64,000 nucleotides of DNA from Aquimarina sp. AU474 (GTDB lineage Bacteria; Bacteroidota; Bacteroidia; Flavobacteriales; Flavobacteriaceae): assembly GCF_900312815.1 (NCBI RefSeq), contig NZ_OMPE01000009.1:186001-250000 (forward strand). The letters are read 5' to 3'. How positions within the stretch are numbered: position 1 is the stretch's first letter; the number at the start of each line of letters is the position of its first letter. This document shows, in pieces, positions 36,493 through 45,066 of the stretch. The translations under genes were made by a program, and so were the position numbers. The notes under the pieces are model-generated. The model saw only the letters and a list, made by a program, of their open reading frames with translations, was not told the DNA's origin and did no database searches.

Positions 36493-36969
36493 TTAATTAT
36501 CCATTGCACTTCCTGTGCGGGTGGTGTAATTAATCTTTAAGGCTTGTACTTCGCGCAATTCTTTTTTGATATCACCAACAAGGCCCATATTGGTATCTCC
36601 ATCTACTTTTAAAGCAGTAGTTAAAAAAGGAATTAATTCTTCTCGTTTGGAAGCCCGTTCTGCTAATCTAAAAGCTTTGATCTCGCTTACATCTGCAAAC
36701 TTGTCATTAAGTTGAATTCTTGATTGATTTCCTGCGCTTGCACGATATCTAGAACTAGGTTTTCCAGCATAAATATACATAACCAGGTCCTTCTTATCCA
36801 ACTTTTCAATTTGATCGGCTACAGGTAATTTATTTTCGATCATCAACGTATTTTGACGCATTACCGTAGCTACCATAAAGAAAAATAACAACATAAATAC
36901 AATATCTGGTAATGAGGCTGTAGAAATAGCCGGTAATTCACCACTTTTCTTATTATTAAACTTAGACAT
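36493..36969 (-). CDS. exbD: ExbD/TolR-type biopolymer transport protein (copy 2, short form)
   Basis: Periplasmic-side stator partner of ExbB that couples the proton gradient to TonB or a Tol-like motor. The 158-residue protein has a cytoplasmic N-terminus, the single TM helix with the essential Asp (LPDIVFMLLFFFMVATVM, about residues 20-37) and a periplasmic domain. It is 151 of 158 residues identical to the protein at 37922-38398, a recent tandem duplicate. It follows the longer ExbD by 27 bases and ends before a terminator. Confidence 0.9.
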   Translation of the reverse strand: MSKFNNKKSGELPAISTASLPDIVFMLLFFFMVATVMRQNTLMIENKLPVADQIEKLDKKDLVMYIYAGKPSSRYRASAGNQSRIQLNDKFADVSEIKAFRLAERASKREELIPFLTTALKVDGDTNMGLVGDIKKELREVQALKINYTTRTGSAMDN

Positions 36970-36996
36970 ATAAATTATTTGTTTAAAGATGAATAT

Positions 36997-37605
36997 TTAT
37001 TTCTTTGGTTCAGCTTCAGAGAGTTTCTCTGGGAACTTAAACTGTATCTTCTTAATGTCTTCCCTTAAACTCTCTTTATCCCCTGTATAGTTAGGATCTT
37101 TAAGGTCTTCCTTCATTTGCTCAAAAGATCTTCCATAATCACTTTGCGCCTCTCTATTACGAAGAGTTGTATATGCCGCTACCAATTCATTTTGAACCGC
37201 TATATAGCTAGCATAGTTAGTCTCTCTATTGTTACGCAAAGAGATCACTGCTATAGTTGGATTATCGGATAATGAAGAGTCCTTGTTCCCTTGGCAATAA
37301 TTGCAAGCATCTTTACCCTCACCTCCACCATTATCCAAAAATTTGATAGCGGCTTGACGAAGATTTTTCAATTCCATTGGAGCTTCTTCAACCAATAATT
37401 CATTATTCTTGTTTAACTCTACTACAAAAATGTTCCTTTCTCGAAGTACTGGGGGTATTGGATTATCCTTTTCCAAAGCGGGAAGCTTGCGACTAATTCC
37501 ACTATCGGTTTCGATTGTAGTGGTTACCAAAAAAAAGATGAGTAATAAAAATGCAATGTCCGCCATGGATCCCGCATTTACTTCTGGTGCTGATCTTCTT
37601 GCCAT
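36997..37605 (-). CDS. exbD: ExbD/TolR-type biopolymer transport protein (copy 2, long form)
   Basis: A 202-residue ExbD-family protein with the TM helix MADIAFLLLIFFLVTTTIE (Asp16 in the position of the proton-carrying residue). Its periplasmic domain is longer than usual and holds a CNYC (CxxC) pair near residues 101-104. It is about 82% identical to the protein at 38421-39029; divergence is concentrated in the linker after the TM helix and in the CxxC insert. Together with the following short ExbD it forms the second copy of a duplicated pair. Confidence 0.9.
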   Translation of the reverse strand: MARRSAPEVNAGSMADIAFLLLIFFLVTTTIETDSGISRKLPALEKDNPIPPVLRERNIFVVELNKNNELLVEEAPMELKNLRQAAIKFLDNGGGEGKDACNYCQGNKDSSLSDNPTIAVISLRNNRETNYASYIAVQNELVAAYTTLRNREAQSDYGRSFEQMKEDLKDPNYTGDKESLREDIKKIQFKFPEKLSEAEPKK

Positions 37606-37850
37606 AATAGTACATATATTTAGTTAATAATTACTTACAGAATCAACAAACTGTACCTATAAATGACATGAATGATATCGCAAAATGTATTATAACTTTA
37701 TCTAGTATTCAATATCATGCTTTGGCGGGTTAGCTATTGATGGTTGATGAGATAGATCACAGTTATGATCAATAACTCACAATTGTTATGCCATTATTAC
37801 AATATTTACCGACTACTAGATGTACTGGTTAAAGAAAAAGAATAGACATA
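37606..37850. other. Spacer between the two ExbD pairs
   Basis: No gene is supported. The spacer must carry the promoter of the downstream pair, because a terminator at 37855-37878 closes the upstream pair; no consensus box was found with confidence on the minus strand. Confidence 0.4.
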
Positions 37851-37854
37851 AAAA

Positions 37855-37878
37855 AATCCCGCCTTTAACAGCGGGATT
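37855..37878 (-). terminator. Terminator of the upstream ExbD pair
   Basis: AATCCCGC / GCGGGATT perfect eight-pair stem with an eight-base loop; six A on the plus strand give a T run after the stem on the minus strand. Its presence shows the two pairs are separate transcription units. Confidence 0.85.
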
Positions 37879-37921
37879 CTATATATTATTAGATTATTTT
37901 CGAGTATACTTACTCCAAACT

Positions 37922-38398
37922 CTAGTTGTCTAATGCACTTCCTGTACGGGTAGTATAATTAATTTTCAACGCTTGTACTTCTCGTAACTCTTTTTTGATA
38001 TCTCCTACAAGACCCATATTGGTATTTCCATCTACTTTTAACGCAGTGGTTAAGAAAGGTATCAATTCTTCTCGTTTAGAAGCGCGTTCTGCCAAGATAA
38101 AAGCTTTGATTTCGCTTACGTCTGCAAACTTATCATTAAGCTGAATTCTTGGTTGATTTCCTGCACTTGCACTATATCTAGAACTAGGTTTTCCTGCATA
38201 AATATACATTACCAAGTCTTTCTTATCCAACTTTTCAATTTGATCTGCAACTGGTAGTCTGTTTTCAATCATCAAAGTATTTTGACGCATTACCGTTGCC
38301 ACCATAAAGAAAAACAATAACATAAATACAATATCTGGCAATGAAGCTGTAGAAATCGCTGGCAATTCACCACTTTTTTTCTTATTAAACTTAGACAT
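37922..38398 (-). CDS. exbD: ExbD/TolR-type biopolymer transport protein (copy 1, short form)
   Basis: A 158-residue ExbD with TM helix LPDIVFMLLFFFMVATVM and a periplasmic domain, differing from the copy at 36493-36969 at seven positions. It is the last gene of the ExbB - membrane protein - ExbD - ExbD unit and so probably the ancestral copy. It acts with the ExbB-type protein at 39635-40438 in a proton-driven motor complex in the inner membrane; the driven partner (TonB or other) is not in the window. Confidence 0.9.
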   Translation of the reverse strand: MSKFNKKKSGELPAISTASLPDIVFMLLFFFMVATVMRQNTLMIENRLPVADQIEKLDKKDLVMYIYAGKPSSRYSASAGNQPRIQLNDKFADVSEIKAFILAERASKREELIPFLTTALKVDGNTNMGLVGDIKKELREVQALKINYTTRTGSALDN

Positions 38399-38420
38399 AT
38401 TATTCTATTTTTGTTATTAC

Positions 38421-39029
38421 TTATTTCTTCGGTTCTGCCTCAGAAAGTTTTTCTGGGAATAAGAACTGAATCTTCTTGATATCTTCTTTTAAGCTTTCTT
38501 TATTACCTGTGTAATTCACATCCTTAAGCTCTTTCTCCATTTGTTCAAAAGACTTTCCAAATTGTCGCTGTGCTTCTCTATTACGTAATTGAGTATATGC
38601 TGCCACCAGTTCATTCTGAACGGCAATATATGTCTCATAATTAGTTTCTCTATTATTACGTAAAGAAATTACGGCCTTAGTTGGATTATCAGATGATGAA
38701 GGATCTTTTTCTCCCTGACAGTGGTTACAGGCATCTTCGCCTTTACCACCACCATTATCCAAAAACTTAACAGCAGCTTCACGAAGATCTCCTAACTCCA
38801 TAGGAGCTTCTTCTACCAAGAGGTCATTATTTTTGTTTAATTCTACAACAAAAATATTTTTCTGTTTCAGAATTGGTGGTTCTACTTCATCTTCCTGAGG
38901 AGGAGGAAGCTTACGGCTAATACCACTATCTGTTTCAATAGTAGTAGTAACCAGGAAGAATATAAGAAGCAAGAATGCAATATCTGCCATAGATCCTGCA
39001 TTTACTTCTGGTGCTGATCTTCTTGCCAT
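38421..39029 (-). CDS. exbD: ExbD/TolR-type biopolymer transport protein (copy 1, long form)
   Basis: A 202-residue ExbD with TM helix MADIAFLLLIFFLVTTTIE and a long periplasmic domain carrying CNHC near residues 101-104. It starts two bases after the four-TM protein stop and is followed after 22 bases by the short ExbD, so it belongs to the unit led by ExbB. The two-ExbD arrangement, one long and one short, is common in Flavobacteriaceae; heteromeric pairing is likely. Confidence 0.9.
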   Translation of the reverse strand: MARRSAPEVNAGSMADIAFLLLIFFLVTTTIETDSGISRKLPPPQEDEVEPPILKQKNIFVVELNKNNDLLVEEAPMELGDLREAAVKFLDNGGGKGEDACNHCQGEKDPSSSDNPTKAVISLRNNRETNYETYIAVQNELVAAYTQLRNREAQRQFGKSFEQMEKELKDVNYTGNKESLKEDIKKIQFLFPEKLSEAEPKK

Positions 39030-39031
39030 AA

Positions 39032-39505
39032 TTATTTACCTATTAATTTTTTAATACCAGAGAAAAACATCAAACCTACTGCAATTGCAGCAAGGAAATA
39101 AAATGCATATAATCCGGTTCCTACCCATTTAGATCCACTTTCAGAAAGCATACCTCCATCTTTCAAAGGAGTTTCAACTCCATTTGCCATGGCAAAACCA
39201 ATTCCCACAATAATGATGAAAGCAACAATTCCTATAGCCGTATTTTTAAGACCAGAAGGGTTTTTTGCTAATGTTGAAAATACACTTATTAAAGTTGCTA
39301 TTATAGTAATAACAAAAATGATCAACGTAAGACTATACAATGGTGTAACAGCTGAACCAGCAATATCGAAATCAAGCTCTCTCGCCTCCGAAACTCCATT
39401 TTGATCCATCAAATTACTAATTGAACTACTCATAACATACCAAAGGATCACTCCTAAGACACCTAATCCTAGTACAACATATGATAATATTTTAGAAATT
39501 TTCAT
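39032..39505 (-). CDS. Four-TM hypothetical protein in the ExbBD operon
   Basis: A 157-residue membrane protein with four TM helices (about residues 7-25, 54-75, 85-105 and 130-150) and a short periplasmic loop with LMDQNGVSEARELDFDIAG. No family motif is recognised, although such proteins recur between exbB and exbD in Flavobacteriaceae as I remember it. Its place between the ExbB and ExbD genes, with only two bases to the next gene, suggests it assembles with the motor. Confidence 0.7.
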   Translation of the reverse strand: MKISKILSYVVLGLGVLGVILWYVMSSSISNLMDQNGVSEARELDFDIAGSAVTPLYSLTLIIFVITIIATLISVFSTLAKNPSGLKNTAIGIVAFIIIVGIGFAMANGVETPLKDGGMLSESGSKWVGTGLYAFYFLAAIAVGLMFFSGIKKLIGK

Positions 39506-39634
39506 TTGTCTATTTTTTATTTGGAATGCTTACCGCACTCTGATTAAATAACAAGAATACCCACTTTATATTTTAAAAACACTAAGTAAGGTAATGAGTA
39601 TTAAGATATAAAAATCTTTAACCCAATCTTTAAA

Positions 39635-40438
39635 TTACTTCTTGTTCTTGTAAGCTACCAACATATCGATTAAAGTAATCGATGCATCTTCCATATCATT
39701 AACGATTCTATCGATTTTAGCTACGATGTAGTTATAAAAAATCTGAAGAATAATCGCTACAATAAGTCCAAATACTGTTGTAAGAAGTGCTACTTTAATA
39801 CCACCTGCTACAAGTGAAGGCTGCATATCTCCAGCTGCTTCAATCTTATCAAATGCCTGGATCATACCAATTACCGTACCCATAAACCCAAGCATAGGAG
39901 CAAGAGCGATAAATAATGATACCCAAGATACGTTTTTCTCTAATTGACCCATCTGTACACCACCGTAAGCCACAACAGCTTTCTCGGCAGCATCAATGCT
40001 TTCGTCTGCTCTATCAAGTCCTTGATAATAGATAGAAGCTACAGGTCCTTTTGTATTTCTACAAACTTCTTTCGCTGCTTCAACACCACCACTATTTAAA
40101 GCGTCTTCAACATTTTGTTGTAATTTTTTGGTGTTTGTAGTAGAAAGATTCAAAAAGATAATTCTTTCAATTGCAATCGCAAGACCTAGTATCAAACATA
40201 AAAGTACGATACCCATAAATTCAGGTCCACCTTCAATAAAACGTTTTTTAAGGTTTTGATGAAATGTTAAATCATCTGCAGTATCGGATGCTACATCATC
40301 TTGAACTGTTGTCGTTGTTATAGGAGCAATTAATAATTGCACATTAGCCGTTAATAACTGGGCAGGTGCAGTAGCCGCTTGTAAGTTTCCAAAAGCCATT
40401 ACCGCTGTGATTGCCAGAATAGAAAATAATCTTTTCAT
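39635..40438 (-). CDS. exbB: MotA/TolQ/ExbB proton channel family protein
   Basis: Inner-membrane proton channel subunit that works with ExbD. The 267-residue protein has an N-terminal signal-like helix (LFSILAITAVMAFGNLQA) and a periplasmic segment. The family core follows: TM1 near 75-97, a cytoplasmic domain, and TM2/TM3 in WVSLFIALAPMLGFMGTVIGMIQAF (about 170-194) and VALLTTVFGLIVAIILQIFYNY (about 215-236). The cleaved or extra N-terminal region is typical of Bacteroidota ExbB proteins. First gene of the unit leading to the ExbD pair. Confidence 0.92.
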   Translation of the reverse strand: MKRLFSILAITAVMAFGNLQAATAPAQLLTANVQLLIAPITTTTVQDDVASDTADDLTFHQNLKKRFIEGGPEFMGIVLLCLILGLAIAIERIIFLNLSTTNTKKLQQNVEDALNSGGVEAAKEVCRNTKGPVASIYYQGLDRADESIDAAEKAVVAYGGVQMGQLEKNVSWVSLFIALAPMLGFMGTVIGMIQAFDKIEAAGDMQPSLVAGGIKVALLTTVFGLIVAIILQIFYNYIVAKIDRIVNDMEDASITLIDMLVAYKNKK

Positions 40439-40520
40439 TGCGCTGATTCTTAATTTTAATTAGTTAAAGGGTTAAAGATATAAAAATATTACAAAATCTA
40501 TTAAAATTTTAATAATAATG

Positions 40521-40608
40521 CAGAGAGGAAGGGATTCGAACCCTCGATACGCTTTTGACGTATACACACTTTCCAGGCGTGCGCCTTCGACCACTCGGCC
40601 ACCTCTCT
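40521..40608 (-). tRNA. tRNA-Ser(GGA)
   Basis: An 88-base class II tRNA on the minus strand. The acceptor stem AGAGAGG/CCTCTCT is perfect, the discriminator base is G as in serine tRNAs, and the anticodon stem-loop CACGC-CT-GGA-AA-GTGTG places GGA at 40572-40574. A long variable arm (GTATACG...CGTAT region) and the T loop GGTTCGAATCC are present. The CCA end is not encoded. Confidence 0.95.
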
Positions 40609-40675
40609 TGGTTTTCCCCCAAAAAATGGGATGGGCAAATAACAAAAAAAATGTTAACCAATAAAATTTGAGGCG

Positions 40676-41710
40676 TTAATTTTCTGACATTTCGCCCCGC
40701 AAAGAGGTTTCATATATGGTTTTAAGCACTTTAAGAGGTAAATTTTCTCCTAATAAATACATTAACTTGGCGATAGCGGCTTCGGTAGTAATATCTTTTC
40801 CAGAAATTACACCCGCTTTTTTTAAGGCTACACTGGTGTCATATTTCCCCATTTCGACACTTCCACCAGCACACTGAGTAACATTTACTATCGGAACCCC
40901 CTTCTTAATAAGAGCAGTTAACATCTCTGTAAACCATTTTTTTGTAGTTGTATTACCTGATCCATAAGTTTCTAAAACAACACCTTTTATGTCGGGCAAA
41001 GCAGAAATACCTTTTAATATACTCTCATTTATACCAGGAAACATTTTAATGACTACTATATTATTATCAAAATGGGTATGAAAAACCATTTTTTTTCGTC
41101 GATTCACAGGTCGTAAAAAAGTCGTATTAACCTTAAGGTGCACTCCAGATTCTACTAATGATGGATAATTAAGTGATTGAAATGCCTCAAAATGCTCTGC
41201 ATTTATCTTTGTCGTTCTATTAGCTCGAAGCAATTTATATTCAAAATAGAGACCTACCTCGGATATAACTGGTTTCCCTTTTTGTCTTAGTGCGGCTATT
41301 TGAACTGCCGTTATCAAGTTTTCTTTGGCGTCGGTTCTAAGGTCACCAATTGGCAATTGAGAACCTGTAAAAATAATAGGTTTGGTAAGGTTTTCAAACA
41401 TAAAACTAACCGCTGATGCAGTATACGACATGGTATCGCTACCGTGCAAAACCACAAAACCATCATAATTTTCGTAATGATCATTAATAATATGCCCCAG
41501 TTCTATCCATCGATCCACATTCATGTCTGAAGAATCAATGGGTTCCTTAAAACTAATTGTATCTATTGTACAATCCAGAAGCTTTAATTCTGGAATCTTT
41601 AATAGCAGTTTATCAAAATCAAAAGCTACCAAAGCTCCTGTTTCAAAATTTTTGATCATACCTATGGTACCACCGGTATAAATCAGAAGTATGTTTGATA
41701 TGTTGTTCAT
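40676..41710 (-). CDS. ansA: Type I (cytoplasmic) L-asparaginase
   Basis: Hydrolyses asparagine to aspartate and ammonia. The 344-residue protein has both catalytic motifs: YTGGTIGM at residues 11-18 (nucleophilic Thr15 region) and VLHGSDTMSYTASA near residue 87 (Thr-Asp pair), plus the catalytic Lys segment RTDAKENL near residue 160. There is no signal peptide, which distinguishes it from periplasmic type II enzymes. The ATG at 41710 is chosen over an upstream TTG at 41725. The C-terminal allosteric-type domain begins near residue 205. It is 40 bases downstream of the TatD gene. Confidence 0.93.
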   Translation of the reverse strand: MNNISNILLIYTGGTIGMIKNFETGALVAFDFDKLLLKIPELKLLDCTIDTISFKEPIDSSDMNVDRWIELGHIINDHYENYDGFVVLHGSDTMSYTASAVSFMFENLTKPIIFTGSQLPIGDLRTDAKENLITAVQIAALRQKGKPVISEVGLYFEYKLLRANRTTKINAEHFEAFQSLNYPSLVESGVHLKVNTTFLRPVNRRKKMVFHTHFDNNIVVIKMFPGINESILKGISALPDIKGVVLETYGSGNTTTKKWFTEMLTALIKKGVPIVNVTQCAGGSVEMGKYDTSVALKKAGVISGKDITTEAAIAKLMYLLGENLPLKVLKTIYETSLRGEMSEN

Positions 41711-41749
41711 AGGACAAATGAACAAAATTTAAATCACAATTTATTTATT

Positions 41750-42538
41750 TTAAACCCCGAAAACATCTTTAGAGTTTTGTGTAGTAATTGCAGCAATTTC
41801 TTCTATTGGTTTTTGATACACCTCGGATAATTTTTCCAGAATGTTCATTAAATACGAACTCTCGTTCCTTTTACCTCTATAAGGTGTAGGTGCCAAGTAA
41901 GGCGCATCGGTTTCTAAAACAATGTGATGTAAAGAGATTTGATCCAAAAATCTATCGATTTTACCATTCTTAAAGGTAACCACTCCTCCTATTCCTAATT
42001 TCATATTATAACCAATAGCTCGATGTGCGTCTTCTATCGTGCCCGTAAAACAATGAAAAATACCGAACAAATCTTCCCCTTTTTCAGACTCGAGTACTTC
42101 AAAAACTTCTTCGAAAGATTCTCTGCAATGAATAACTATTGGCAATTTGTATTTTTTTGCCAATTGTATTTGATATCTAAAAGCTTCTTTTTGTTCTAAT
42201 AAAAAGGTTTTATCCCAATACAGATCAATACCAATTTCGCCTACTGCATAAAATGTTTTACTTAAATCACCATTAAGGCGCTTTTCTAATTCATCTCCAA
42301 CATGCTTAAGCTCATCCTTATAGTTTTCTTTTACGTGTGTTGGATGCAAACCCATCATCAAAAAAACATTCTCTGGGTATTTAGACTCAATATTATACAT
42401 CGCATTAGTATAAGTAGAATCAATACTGGGTACAAAAAAACGAGTTACACCAATTTCTATGGCACGTTGCATCATTTGGTCCTGATCTTCATCAAAAGAC
42501 TCGCTATAAATATGTGTATGTGTATCGGTAAGTATCAT
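41750..42538 (-). CDS. TatD-family metal-dependent DNase
   Basis: Metal-dependent hydrolase (TIM barrel) of the TatD/YcfH family, with 3'-5' exonuclease activity in studied members. The 262-residue protein has the metal ligands in order: LTDTHTHIY near the start, a Glu in VGEIGIDLYWD (about residue 97), PIVIHCRES (about 133), GIFHCFTG (about 157) and ETDAPYLAP (about 209). The ATG at 42538 gives the canonical start MILTDTHTH. An in-frame ATG ten codons upstream exists but adds no conserved sequence. Transcribed with ansA. Confidence 0.93.
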   Translation of the reverse strand: MILTDTHTHIYSESFDEDQDQMMQRAIEIGVTRFFVPSIDSTYTNAMYNIESKYPENVFLMMGLHPTHVKENYKDELKHVGDELEKRLNGDLSKTFYAVGEIGIDLYWDKTFLLEQKEAFRYQIQLAKKYKLPIVIHCRESFEEVFEVLESEKGEDLFGIFHCFTGTIEDAHRAIGYNMKLGIGGVVTFKNGKIDRFLDQISLHHIVLETDAPYLAPTPYRGKRNESSYLMNILEKLSEVYQKPIEEIAAITTQNSKDVFGV

Positions 42539-42604
42539 GCCGCAAAAGTAATTAAATTTTGCGCGCATTATTTATACTTTTCCAGTATAAAATTTAGGCA
42601 TTCA

Positions 42605-42892
42605 TTACTGTATCGCAATAATTCGTTCTAAAGGAATAACGGTAGATTGTTTAAGGATCACAGATTTTTCGGTTATCCCCCATACTGTTGTCTCTACCTC
42701 TTTTGCCCCTTCATCATCTGCAAAAAGAATTTTTACTTTTACATGCTCTAGGTTTCCTAAACTTAAAGCTCTTCTAAGTTTTCTGTATCGATCTTTCTTT
42801 TTCTTTTTGTTATTTAGTACTTCTTGATGCGGAAAATGCAAAAATTGAATTTGTTCTTTTTTGATATGTTGTATTTTATCTATAGTATCCAT
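42605..42892 (-). CDS. Conserved hypothetical protein, 95 aa
   Basis: Not recognised. From the ATG at 42892 (a GTG at 42940 would add 16 residues) it encodes a basic central stretch NNKKKKKDRYRKLRRAL followed by a small beta-rich domain (VKVKILFADDEGAKEVETTVWGI, VILKQSTVIPLERI). The pattern resembles a small SH3-like or Sm-like fold with a nucleic-acid-binding tail, but that is a guess. It lies 67 bases upstream of the TatD gene on the same strand. Confidence 0.55.
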   Translation of the reverse strand: MDTIDKIQHIKKEQIQFLHFPHQEVLNNKKKKKDRYRKLRRALSLGNLEHVKVKILFADDEGAKEVETTVWGITEKSVILKQSTVIPLERIIAIQ

Positions 42893-43020
42893 AACCTTAC
42901 GTATTAATTTATTATCTGGAAAAATTAGTAGGGATGACACCTTATAAATTACATTATTTTAAGATTTTTTATGCTAAAAACAGTGTTAATTAACACTTCT
43001 GGGATCGTATTAACAGTACA

Positions 43021-43761
43021 CTAATCTAGTTTTTTCAATAATTCTTGAGCAATCTCATAGTCTTCTGCGCTTTCGGGAATAGTTTTTAACAATTCTGAAC
43101 ATTCACCATGTTTTCCTTGCTTTAACTGATTAAGCGCTTCAAACCAAATGGCTTTGTGATTATAAATTGAATTTCCTTGTGATATTTTTTGAAAAACCTT
43201 GGTAGTCTTCTTATACTTATCTTGTTCTAATAGTGAAATTCCGTAATAAAATTGATACTCTATATTATTCACGTCTTGAGATATCAATACCGAAAGATAT
43301 TTTTCTGCTTCAGCATATTTTTTGGCATTAAAAGCATTTTCGGCCTTTTTAACCTCTTCTTGCGCACTACTTCGCTGGGCAATAGCCAATTCGGGAATGT
43401 TTGCATAATCACTATACGCCGGATCTCCTTGATTAAAAAAGTACACCCCAAAAACAATAGCAATACTAGCAGCCACTGCATACAACCAAACTGGCATTTT
43501 TATAATTTTCGATTCTTGTTTTATAGATTTATTACTAAAATATGAATCACCTATTTTCTTAAGAGTATTCTCTAATTCATTTTTTTCTTCTTCACCTGTA
43601 AAACCTACATCCAAATGAACATGCAATTCTTGATATAGCTTTAACTCTTTTTCAACAGCTTCATCCTCTTTGATTATTCTATCCAACATCAATCTCTCCT
43701 CACTAGAAAGCTCATGATTACAATATTTTTCGAACAACTCATATTTTTCTTCTGGGGTCAT
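43021..43761 (-). CDS. Anti-sigma-factor-like TPR membrane protein
   Basis: A 246-residue protein overlapping the ECF sigma gene stop as ATGA, so translationally coupled to it. The N-terminal 85 residues are helical and cytoplasmic (KYELFEKYCNHELSSEERLML, similar in style to zinc-less anti-sigma domains). A TM helix follows (VWLYAVAASIAIVFGVYFF, about residues 91-109), then a periplasmic region with about three TPR-like repeats (NAFNAKKYAEAEKYLSVLI; QFYYGISLLEQDKYKKTTKVF). Position and topology indicate an anti-sigma factor whose periplasmic TPR domain senses a signal or partner protein. Confidence 0.75.
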   Translation of the reverse strand: MTPEEKYELFEKYCNHELSSEERLMLDRIIKEDEAVEKELKLYQELHVHLDVGFTGEEEKNELENTLKKIGDSYFSNKSIKQESKIIKMPVWLYAVAASIAIVFGVYFFNQGDPAYSDYANIPELAIAQRSSAQEEVKKAENAFNAKKYAEAEKYLSVLISQDVNNIEYQFYYGISLLEQDKYKKTTKVFQKISQGNSIYNHKAIWFEALNQLKQGKHGECSELLKTIPESAEDYEIAQELLKKLD

Positions 43762-44345
43762 AACAAATTCTTTAGTTGGTTAAACTTAGGAGCGTTTTGA
43801 ACTAGTTGTGTTAATTGACCAATACACAAAGATTTCTTTTTTCGAACATAACCATAAGACTGTCCCAATTTTTGCGCCACTTCTTCCATAGATTTTATCC
43901 TAAAAGTAGCTTTTAATAATTCTTTACATGCCTTGCCCAATTGATCAAACATTTCATTAAATAGTTCGTGTTTTGCATTGAAAAGCTCAGTTTCTTCTGC
44001 AAAGCGAGCACTCTCGTCATCTATAGATACAACACCTTCATTAATTGTTACCTCCTTATTAGTAGATTTTTTTAATTCGTTAATCCATTTACGCTTGCAC
44101 AATAGAAAAAAATATGCATCAAAAGGACAAGTAAGTTCTAATCCTTTTTCTTTTGCCTGTTTATAAATGGTAATTAAAGTTTCTTGAATTATATCCTGAG
44201 CCCTGGATTCATTCCCGCTATTTTTTTTCACATATCCTATTACTTTGGGAGCGAATTTCTCATAAATCTCGGCCAAAATCACAGTATCATTCTGTAAGAG
44301 GGCATTAATATATTTCTGATCAGGATGTACTTTGATATTTCCCAT
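43758..44345 (-). CDS. ECF-type RNA polymerase sigma factor
   Basis: A 195-residue sigma-70-family factor. Region 2 (about residues 20-95) includes LAEIYEKFAPKVIGYVKKN and AQDIIQETLITIYKQAKEKG. Region 4 (about 130-185) contains the HTH SMEEVAQKLGQSYGYVRKKKSLCIGQL. It is the usual size of ECF factors, with no extra domain. It is encoded head-to-head with a collagen-like lipoprotein gene and shares an operon with the TPR anti-sigma-like gene. The promoter pair at 44392 and 45067 has a GTAAC-type -35 that fits ECF recognition and probably defines its regulon. Confidence 0.85.
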   Translation of the reverse strand: MGNIKVHPDQKYINALLQNDTVILAEIYEKFAPKVIGYVKKNSGNESRAQDIIQETLITIYKQAKEKGLELTCPFDAYFFLLCKRKWINELKKSTNKEVTINEGVVSIDDESARFAEETELFNAKHELFNEMFDQLGKACKELLKATFRIKSMEEVAQKLGQSYGYVRKKKSLCIGQLTQLVQNAPKFNQLKNLL

Positions 44346-44391
44346 TGATATCCGGTTAACGCATCTAATTTAAAAAAAGTTTCAGGATAGA

Positions 44392-44424
44392 GGGTAACAA
44401 AAAACTATAGCTGTTGATCTGAAA
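44392..44424 (+). promoter_or_regulatory. Candidate ECF-sigma promoter 1
   Basis: GGGTAACAAAAAAC (44392-44405), eight bases, TTGATCTGAAA (44414-44424), then 26 bases to the ATG at 44451. The whole arrangement recurs upstream of the next gene with one mismatch in 25 conserved positions. The GTAAC core resembles the AAC-containing -35 boxes of ECF promoters. Confidence 0.72.
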
Positions 44425-44450
44425 GTGTTAACAACAAAAATTATAACATC

Positions 44451-45020
44451 ATGAAAACGGCAACAATCATCAAAAAAACAGCATTAATGATATCTTCAAC
44501 AAGATTGATTATCATCCTTATACTATCTATACTTATTACTTCATGCGAAGGGGAAGATGGAGAAATCGGTCCCGAAGGGTTACAAGGTGAACAAGGTTTA
44601 CCAGGAGAAACAGGCACAGCAAATGTTATCTATTCTGAATGGATAGACACCGAATTTGGTGATAACATAACCAACATAAATGTTGCATTCGAATTTGACG
44701 CTCCAGAAATCAATACTAACATTCTTAATTCTGGAACCATTTTGGTCTACGGAAGAACTTTTGACACTACTAATGGTGTTCGAGTTTATCAATTACCATT
44801 AACAGTAGGTGTTGGTTCTAGCAGGTTATCATATTTATTTATAGTCTCTACAGGAAAAATAGAAATCAGAATAAACTCTTCGGAGGTTATTGGTAATAAC
44901 GACTTCATACAACAATATCGATATGTAATCATACCTGGAGGTGAATCGGCTACCTCATCGGTAAATCACTCAAAGATGTCTTATCAAGAGATTGCAAATA
45001 AATTCACAATCAAAGACTAA
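44451..45020 (+). CDS. Collagen-like lipoprotein
   Basis: A 189-residue predicted lipoprotein. After a basic N-terminus the signal helix (LIIILILSILITSC) ends in a lipobox with Cys32. Then comes a short collagen-like run of Gly-X-Y triplets (GEDGEIGPEGLQGEQGLPGE, residues about 34-53) and a beta-rich C-terminal domain of about 130 residues (NVIYSEWIDTEFGDN, YGRTFDTTNGVRVYQLPLTV). The triplet run is too short for a stable triple helix alone but could trimerise the C-terminal domain. It is the first gene to the right of the ECF sigma gene, under the candidate ECF promoter. Confidence 0.75.
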   Translation: MKTATIIKKTALMISSTRLIIILILSILITSCEGEDGEIGPEGLQGEQGLPGETGTANVIYSEWIDTEFGDNITNINVAFEFDAPEINTNILNSGTILVYGRTFDTTNGVRVYQLPLTVGVGSSRLSYLFIVSTGKIEIRINSSEVIGNNDFIQQYRYVIIPGGESATSSVNHSKMSYQEIANKFTIKD

Positions 45021-45066
45021 AAACACCTCAAAGCTCAACAAAAAAAAATTAATCAATTAATAAGAG

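Noticed and set aside
36493..39029. Duplicated ExbD block considered as an assembly duplication
   Set aside because: The long copies differ at many positions and the spacers and terminators are unrelated, so these are true paralogues.
40640..40675. Possible tRNA-associated attachment site next to tRNA-Ser
   Set aside because: No integrase is nearby and no direct repeat of the tRNA 3' end was noticed in the adjacent genes, which are ordinary housekeeping genes.
44530..44610. Collagen-like Gly-X-Y run considered as a tandem DNA repeat
   Set aside because: The codons vary from triplet to triplet, so it is a protein-level pattern and not a nucleotide repeat.
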